Assembly: GCA_965199595.1 (NCBI GenBank)
Contig: OZ241182.1
Location: 558,001-622,000 of the forward strand
From: JBBROS01 sp965199595
GTDB lineage: Bacteria; Pseudomonadota; Alphaproteobacteria; Acetobacterales; Acetobacteraceae
Direction: 5' to 3'
DNA length: 64,000 nt
Below are positions 58,832-64,000 of this stretch, piece by piece (position 1 is the first letter of the stretch; the number at the start of each line of letters is the position of its first letter). Position numbers and translations under genes: made by a program. The notes under the pieces were generated by a model. It was not told the origin of the DNA. It saw nothing but the letters and a program-made list of their open reading frames with translations, and did no database searches.

Positions 58832-59663
58832 GGCTCAGCTGGAAACCCGTGGGGCAGCCATCATTAAAGATACTCGGCCAAGCATATCCGACTCCCGTTT
58901 TAATCTGAGCGCGATCGTGGTGGCGGACGCGATTTTTGTGTGGTGCAACATCACTAGCGAACCTGCATCCCATTGCAAGTAAAACATGGTGATTAAATCG
59001 TGAACTCAGGTTAGAGCCCTAAAGGTAATGTATCATACATTCGTGTTGTAAGATCATGCTCTTGGACACGGTTGTAGAAGGTGGCTGCCCTGGGAAAGCT
59101 CGGCCAGGTTGTCTGCGATGCGCCATACGGAACCCATCGCGCCACGATGACCAGCAGTTCGATTGCCGCGTATCATCCGCCGGCGAAAGGCTCTCACGCC
59201 ACAATCCTGCACGGAATGATTGGTTTTAACTCCTCGTGGTCGATCGCGCTGGAGCCAGGAACCTTGACCGGAGTTGCAGCCGACGAGGGCAATCCTGAGC
59301 GTCAAGGTGCAAACCGTCCCGGCACTGAGATCAATCAGGGGTTGTGTGTATTTGAGCAAAACAACTCACGATACTATGATACTCGTGGCGGTTGTCATTT
59401 CCGGTGTAAGGAGTCCCGGTGGAGTTCTGAGTTCCGGCACTGTCGAACCGGGTTGTCCTGCCGATGCACCAGCAGTCGGCAAGAGGGACAGCGCTCGGCT
59501 GGAAGCGATAAGCGTCCGCTTGGCAGGTGAATCAATTTCCGAGTACAGTCGTTGCAGGAAAGCAAGCTTTGATCGATAGGACCATGACTGAATATCCCTG
59601 CGCCCTCCCCATCGGCATGAGACGCTTCGGCAGGGGCGCGGTCGTTCCGCTTGCCCGTGTCCG
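58832..59663. other. Long intergenic region upstream of the flippase operon
   Basis: About 830 bp without a convincing gene. The part at 58860-59060 is AT-richer and probably holds the operon promoter. Frames further right (for example 59081-59530 plus) have biased, unfamiliar sequences. An RNA gene cannot be excluded but no conserved structure is recognised. Confidence 0.4.
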
Positions 59664-59900
59664 TTGGTGAGCCCACTTCCCACACCTCGGTCGGCCGACC
59701 CGGACCAGCGGGATATTCGGCTCGGCCACATCCCGAACGCCAGGGAAACGCTGCAAGGCGCCTCCGTTGCCGCAGAGGCTGATGTGCGGGGACCCTCCAG
59801 GTCGCCGCGAAGTGGCTTTGCGCGCGGTGTCATGGTGGGTCTGGCCATTGTGACGCCGTTCTGGCTGACCGTGCTCGCCCTTGTGGTCTGGTATCTGTAG
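59664..59900 (+). CDS. Small single-pass membrane protein
   Basis: A 78-residue protein. The first ~50 residues are polar and disordered-looking, and the end is a clean membrane helix: GVMVGLAIVTPFWLTVLALVVWYL. Such short anchors occur in exopolysaccharide loci. No ribosome site is clear. Existence is moderately likely; function unknown. Confidence 0.45.
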   Translation: MVSPLPTPRSADPDQRDIRLGHIPNARETLQGASVAAEADVRGPSRSPRSGFARGVMVGLAIVTPFWLTVLALVVWYL

Positions 59901-60251
59901 CCGGCAACGGCCCTGCGGCACTTGCCGCGTATGTACGATACAGTACAAACGGGGTATCCCGGTAAGATCTATCGAGTCACGATAGGGTCATCTCGGTGAA
60001 TTCGGGCATATTGCCGTTTACAGCCGGGTCTGCTCCGACCTACTCAAGTCCCGCTCCCAAAAGGAACCCCGAAGCGCCTGCTGGACTTTGGACAGTGCGC
60101 AAAAGCCGGGCCAACTCTGAGCACTTGTGCCAGCGCCATTGAGGTTTTCGCGTCTTGGTGCGCCCGAGTTTTCCAGGGAGTTCTGATTTCACTGCTGCGA
60201 TGCAGCCTGGGCCGCCATGCGGTCTCGCATCGTACAACAAGGGAGGCCTTG
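59901..60251. other. Intergenic region
   Basis: About 350 bp with no gene. A small inverted repeat TATCG/CGATA sits at ~59968-59982. The segment leads into the GT2 gene, whose ATG 60252 is preceded by GGGAGG. It presumably contains that operon's promoter. Confidence 0.4.
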
Positions 60252-61301
60252 ATGGCATCTGAGGCATCTCTGGCGGCCACTATCGCCATTCCAGTGTTCA
60301 ACAGTGCAGCCACATTGGCGCGCTGCCTACGCTCCGCCATGAACCAGACGCGGCGTGACATTGAGATCCTGGTGCTCGACGATTGCTCGACCGACTCCAG
60401 TGCGGAGATCGCCCGCAGCTTCGCGCAGGAGGATGGGCGCATCCATGTGATGTCCGCCGCCACCAACCAGGGCAAGCCGCATGCCATGAACCAGATGGTG
60501 CAACGGGCCCGGGGCCGCTGGCTGGCCGTGCTGGACGCCGACGATGCATTTCACCCGGAACGCCTGGAACGGCTGATCGAGGCCGCGGAGGCGGCCCAGG
60601 TCGAGATGGCTGCCGACAACCTGGTTTATATCGACAGCGGCGCCGACATCGTCGTGCGCACCGCCTTCGAGACCGGCAAATCACCGAGACTCCTCTCACG
60701 GAAAGACCTGGCGTTCCACTCGAACTCCCATGCCGAATTCGATTTCGGCATCCTGAAACCGGTGATGCGAGTGGAGTTCCTGCGTCGCCACGACATCGCC
60801 TATTACGAGCGGACGCGCCTCGCCGAAGACTTCTACTACCTGATGAATTTCTTCGTCGCCGGCGGCCGGGCCGTCCTGCTCAGCGAACCGCTGTACTACT
60901 GGACGATGCCGTTCGGCACCATCTCGCGCCAATGGACCAGCACCGGCAGCGGCAGCTGGCGCTATGATTACCGTCCTGCCCTGCAGGCCAACGAGCACTT
61001 CATCAGGATCATGGCCGAGCGGGGGGAGCACGACATCGTCGCCATGCTGCGGGGCCGCTCCAGGCAATACCATGCGATGATCCACTACCTCAACGCCCAG
61101 CGCCGGGCCTCAGAAGGCGCTTGGTTCCGCAGCCTCGCCATCATCGCCGCCCATCCGTCGACTTACGCGCTGCTGCTGCGCCGGGTCGCCGGCCGTATCA
61201 GGCGCCGGCTGTTCCGGAGCACATCCGGCGCGCCCGCTTCCCTGTTGACGCATCCCAGCCTGCGCGCCTCCGAGGCGGCCCCGGCCGGTGCCGGCCAATG
61301 A
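60252..61301 (+). CDS. Glycosyltransferase, GT2 type
   Basis: A 349-residue protein with a GT-A domain: ATIAIPVFNSAATLARCLRS, ILVLDDCSTDSSAEI, WLAVLDADDAFHPERL (DxD) and the later ERTRLAEDFYYLMNFF (ED base). The C-terminal ~70 residues are basic and helical. ATG 60252 follows a GGGAGG ribosome site. The stop overlaps the next gene (ATGA). It probably adds one sugar of the exopolysaccharide repeat. Confidence 0.9.
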   Translation: MASEASLAATIAIPVFNSAATLARCLRSAMNQTRRDIEILVLDDCSTDSSAEIARSFAQEDGRIHVMSAATNQGKPHAMNQMVQRARGRWLAVLDADDAFHPERLERLIEAAEAAQVEMAADNLVYIDSGADIVVRTAFETGKSPRLLSRKDLAFHSNSHAEFDFGILKPVMRVEFLRRHDIAYYERTRLAEDFYYLMNFFVAGGRAVLLSEPLYYWTMPFGTISRQWTSTGSGSWRYDYRPALQANEHFIRIMAERGEHDIVAMLRGRSRQYHAMIHYLNAQRRASEGAWFRSLAIIAAHPSTYALLLRRVAGRIRRRLFRSTSGAPASLLTHPSLRASEAAPAGAGQ

Positions 61302-62212
61302 CCCGGCCCCGCGTCCTCCTGGTCAGCGCGTCCGACTCCCGCTTCATGATGTTCCTGCGCGGCATGATCGACTCCCTCGGCCCCGTCCTGGCCCGGCCCG
61401 ATATGCACATCGCCTGCTTCGACCTGGGTCTGGCACCCGCGGACAAGGCCTGGCTCGCCGCCCGGCAGGTGGCCATCGCCACGCCCCGGCCGCATCTCGG
61501 GGTTGGCGACGAGCAGCCCGTGGCCCTGCTGTCCTTCCTCGCCCGGCCATTCCTGCCCGAGTACTTCCCGGGATACGACGTGTATCTGTGGGTCGATTCC
61601 GACGTGTGGTTCCAGGACCCTGCCGTGATCGACCGATACATCGACGGCGCCTTGTCGCACGGCATGGCGATCACCCACGAGCGCGAGCGCGCCTACCGGT
61701 TCCAGCCTTGGCTGTTCGGCTGGACGGCCAAGCACTTCCTGCTCGGGTACGGGCCATCGACATCGGGCTATCTGCTCACGCGCCGGCATGTGAATGCCGG
61801 GCTGTTCGCCGTGCGGGCCGGGGCGCCGCAATGGGCATTGTGGGCCGAACGCTACGCCGCCGCCATCCAGCGGACCGGCGCGCTGGTGCCGCACGACCAG
61901 TTCGCGCTCAACCATGCGCTCTATGGCGACGGCCCGAACCGCCGGGGCGAACAGGCGGTGTTCCTCGACCCGGCCTGCAACTGGATCTGCGACCGCGGCA
62001 TCCCGATGTGGAACGATGCGCTGCACGCCTTCTGCAAGCCCTATGCGCCCCATGCGCCCATCGCGGTGATGCATCTGGCCGGGCCGGCGAAACGCAAGAT
62101 CTACACCATACGGCGCACCGGCGGCGGCGTGTTCCAGACCTGCCTTGTGCACGGCGCCTCGCCGTCCCATCCCGTGGGGAGCAGCCCGCTCGACATCGCC
62201 CTGGCGGCATGA
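61298..62212 (+). CDS. Putative glycosyltransferase (GT8-like GT-A fold)
   Basis: A 304-residue protein. The central DYLWVDSDVWFQDP-type motif (VYLWVDSDVWFQDPAVI) gives a DxD metal site. VNAGLFAVRAGAPQWALW and HDQFALNHALYGDG are strands found in GT8-type transferases. PIAVMHLAGPAKRKIY resembles the family's late H-x-G-x-x-K motif. It is translationally coupled to the GT2 gene upstream and the lytic transglycosylase downstream. Confidence 0.75.
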   Translation: MTRPRVLLVSASDSRFMMFLRGMIDSLGPVLARPDMHIACFDLGLAPADKAWLAARQVAIATPRPHLGVGDEQPVALLSFLARPFLPEYFPGYDVYLWVDSDVWFQDPAVIDRYIDGALSHGMAITHERERAYRFQPWLFGWTAKHFLLGYGPSTSGYLLTRRHVNAGLFAVRAGAPQWALWAERYAAAIQRTGALVPHDQFALNHALYGDGPNRRGEQAVFLDPACNWICDRGIPMWNDALHAFCKPYAPHAPIAVMHLAGPAKRKIYTIRRTGGGVFQTCLVHGASPSHPVGSSPLDIALAA

Positions 62213-63042
62213 CCGGCATGGCCGCGGCAGCGAGGGCAGGGCTGGCTGTGACGGCGATGATCATCTGGTCGTGCCACAAGGGGCCGGCTCGGGCCGCAGA
62301 GCCCGTGGCGCCATCGGACGATGCCGCCCAGTGCCAGGGTGCGATCGAGGCCGTGGAGCAGCAGTCCCCGCTCCCCCGCCGGCTGCTGTCGGCGATCTCG
62401 TTGGTCGAGAGCGGCCGGGTGGTGCCGGGTCGTCGGGTGGCCGCCTGGCCGTGGACGATCAATGTCGGCGGGGTCGGGACCTTCTACGAAACGGCGGAGG
62501 CCGCGATCGCCGCCGCGGAGGCCCTGCAGGGCAGCGGGATAAGGTCGTTCGACGTGGGCTGCATGCAGGTCAACCTGAAGCACCATCCTACCGCCTTTGC
62601 CTCGCTGCACGATGCCTTCGCCCCCCGGCTGAATGCCAGCTATGCCGCGCGGTTTCTGGAACAGCTCCATGCCGAGCTGGGCGACTGGTCACAGACGGTG
62701 GCAGCCTATCACTCGCGTGCGGCCGAACCGGGGGCCGACTACCAGCGCAGGGTGGTGCGCGCCTGGCCCGAGGCCGCGGCCTACGGTGTGGCGGCGCTGC
62801 CTGGGGCAGTCAGGCGCTCGGTCGTGGAGGCACCCATCGGGGAGCAGACGCCCGAGTTCGCCGCCCGGCTGCGCGAGGCGGCGGCGGACCACGCGGCCCT
62901 GACCCGGCGCATCGTAGGAGGCAACCTGCCCAGGGCGTCGCGCATCGCTTCCGGAACCGGAAGTCCGCGCTTCACCTCCGCAAGCAGCCAGCTGCGCTTG
63001 ACGCAGGGAAGTAACAGCCTAACCGCAATTCTGCGCCAGTAG
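62209..63042 (+). CDS. Lytic transglycosylase-like protein (SLT fold)
   Basis: A 277-residue protein with an N-terminal hydrophobic signal (GLAVTAMIIWSCHKGPARA). The SLT domain is recognised by LLSAISLVESGR with the catalytic Glu in VESG, DVGCMQVNLKHHP (GxMQ), and WSQTVAAYHSRAA. It cleaves peptidoglycan in the periplasm. Lytic transglycosylases are common accessories of envelope-spanning machines, here probably the polysaccharide exporter. The ~70-residue C-terminal tail is low complexity. It starts inside the previous gene's stop (ATGA). Confidence 0.85.
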   Translation: MTGMAAAARAGLAVTAMIIWSCHKGPARAAEPVAPSDDAAQCQGAIEAVEQQSPLPRRLLSAISLVESGRVVPGRRVAAWPWTINVGGVGTFYETAEAAIAAAEALQGSGIRSFDVGCMQVNLKHHPTAFASLHDAFAPRLNASYAARFLEQLHAELGDWSQTVAAYHSRAAEPGADYQRRVVRAWPEAAAYGVAALPGAVRRSVVEAPIGEQTPEFAARLREAAADHAALTRRIVGGNLPRASRIASGTGSPRFTSASSQLRLTQGSNSLTAILRQ

Positions 63043-63048
63043 CCGCCG

Positions 63049-64000
63049 TCACACCCGCCGGAAGTAGGTCTCGTTGAGGAACCTGGCGGTAGGCTCCATG
63101 CCCTGCTCGAAGTTGAACGCCGGCGCATAGCCAAGCTCCCGCCGGGCCTTCTCGGAGCCGATCGTCGCACTACCCTGCAGGAAGGCGAGGTGTTCGGGCG
63201 TGGGCAGATGTAGATGGCCGGGCCGGCGCGAGGCGGGTGTGTAAAGCCGTTCGTCAAGCGTTCGCCGTATCCTGCCAGGCAATACCCGCATGATCATCCG
63301 CACCAGCTTGCGCGCCGGTCCGATGCCGGCGACCCGGCGGATCACCAGCTCAGGGTCTCGCATCAGGCGCCTGACCTTGCCCGCCTTGCCATTCGCACGT
63401 GCAATCGCGCTCACGGGCATGAACCTCGGCCCTTTCGCGCCCACTGCCCGTGCCATGCCCTCGTAAAAGGTTCGCCAGGTGATCGGCATGGGCCCGGACA
63501 CCAGGTAGCGCTGGCCGATCGCCTCGGGCCGATGCGCCGCAAGGATCATGGCGCTGACGACATCGTCCACATAGACGGCGTTGCACGTGCCTTCCCCTTT
63601 CCCGGGTAGAACAACGGTGCCGTGGCGCAGCGCATCGGCGGGATCGATTGTCCAGGGGCGGGAGAGCGGTCCGTAGACGATCGTCGGCTGCACGATCGTC
63701 GCCGGCACACCCTCCGTCCGCACGGCCTCCAGCAGTTGCCGCTCCAGCGCGAGCTTGGTGTGGGCGTATCCCCCGGTGGCCGTGCACTGCGGGGCCTCCT
63801 CCGAAAAGCTGCCCTGGTCAGGAATGTCGTACACGGCGAAGCTGCTCACATGGACCAGCCGGCTGCACCCATTCGCCTTGCAGGCAGCGAGCAGGGACCG
63901 CAGCGCCTCGGCGTTCCAGGCGTCGTTGCCCCAGTCATAGGCCAGGTGGAACACGACATCGATCCCTTGCAGCGCCGTGCGAACCGCGGCGCCGTCGGCC
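63049..64000 (-). CDS. NAD-dependent epimerase/dehydratase family protein (5' partial)
   Basis: An extended SDR: VVFHLAYDWG and RLVHVSSFAVYDI (Ser) lead into GGYAHTKLALERQL (YxxxK) and IVQPTIVYGPLSRPW. The NAD-binding N-terminus lies beyond the window edge. The last residues are LGYAPAFNFEQGMEPTARFL. It likely makes or modifies a nucleotide sugar for the exopolysaccharide. It converges with the lytic transglycosylase gene, with 6 bp between stops. Confidence 0.85.
   Translation of the reverse strand, partial: ADGAAVRTALQGIDVVFHLAYDWGNDAWNAEALRSLLAACKANGCSRLVHVSSFAVYDIPDQGSFSEEAPQCTATGGYAHTKLALERQLLEAVRTEGVPATIVQPTIVYGPLSRPWTIDPADALRHGTVVLPGKGEGTCNAVYVDDVVSAMILAAHRPEAIGQRYLVSGPMPITWRTFYEGMARAVGAKGPRFMPVSAIARANGKAGKVRRLMRDPELVIRRVAGIGPARKLVRMIMRVLPGRIRRTLDERLYTPASRRPGHLHLPTPEHLAFLQGSATIGSEKARRELGYAPAFNFEQGMEPTARFLNETYFRRV

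Noticed and set aside
59081..59530. Plus-strand frame of 149 codons in the 59-kb intergenic region
   Set aside because: Unusual composition, no recognisable domain and no ribosome site. More likely non-coding or a degraded remnant.
1..64000. tRNA and rRNA genes
   Set aside because: No cloverleaf with a typical T-loop sequence or rRNA signature was recognised by eye. A tRNAscan or Infernal run would be decisive.

Overview
The window is GC-rich DNA from what is most likely an alphaproteobacterium. The IS families, the cyo oxidase operon and the exopolysaccharide genes suggest Acetobacteraceae/Rhodospirillales, but that placement is inference from gene content, not a computed match.

Layout. 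(1) 1-7.4 kb: the end of an oligopeptide ABC transporter operon, a MocR fragment, an IS5 relic, and a decayed type VI secretion accessory locus (a TagF-PppA fusion lacking its TagF N-terminus, plus two unknown proteins). Then comes a nitric-oxide module: an NsrR-type Rrf2 repressor facing a truncated globin and a flavohemoglobin, with an NsrR-like operator between them. (2) 7.5-17.6 kb: cyoABCD, with an in-frame stop in cyoA, tightly followed by a GH15 glucoamylase-like enzyme, an SDR, a DoxX-like protein, an internally deleted GMC oxidoreductase and an amylo-alpha-1,6-glucosidase. (3) 17.6-36.6 kb: a mobile-element graveyard with IS5, IS630, IS256, IS3 and two IS66 elements. It includes nested insertions: IS66 inside a resolvase, and a serine-recombinase cassette inside the second IS66. 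A toxin-antitoxin pair, a plasmid-type topoisomerase III, a secreted hydrolase and two unknown secreted/membrane proteins lie among them. (4) 37-64 kb: an exopolysaccharide locus. It has GH16 and GH26 glycanases with repeated binding modules, a Wza-like exporter, an outer-membrane barrel, a Wzy-like polymerase, a kinase-dead Wzc-like protein, an AAA ATPase, an undecaprenyl-phosphate sugar transferase, a Wzx flippase, six glycosyltransferase-like proteins, a lytic transglycosylase and a partial epimerase. One long minus-strand operon runs from 58831 down to 47686.

Most notable observation. Four copies of an exactly 50-bp element interrupt four different transposase genes (IS256, IS3 orfB, IS66 tnpC, IS66 tnpA). 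Each lies directly after GGGC, each is in the sense orientation, and none shows a target duplication. The four copies fold into the same two-part hairpin with compensatory base changes at several pairs. Three further hairpin insertions of other types (41 bp with two hairpins, about 22 bp, and 37 bp with a perfect palindrome) interrupt the same set of genes. All six near-complete longer transposase reading frames in the island carry at least one. This looks like an undescribed family of structured mini-insertions. Either they are mobile like HUH/REP-type elements, or they are tolerated at RNA level, for example by ribosome bypassing.
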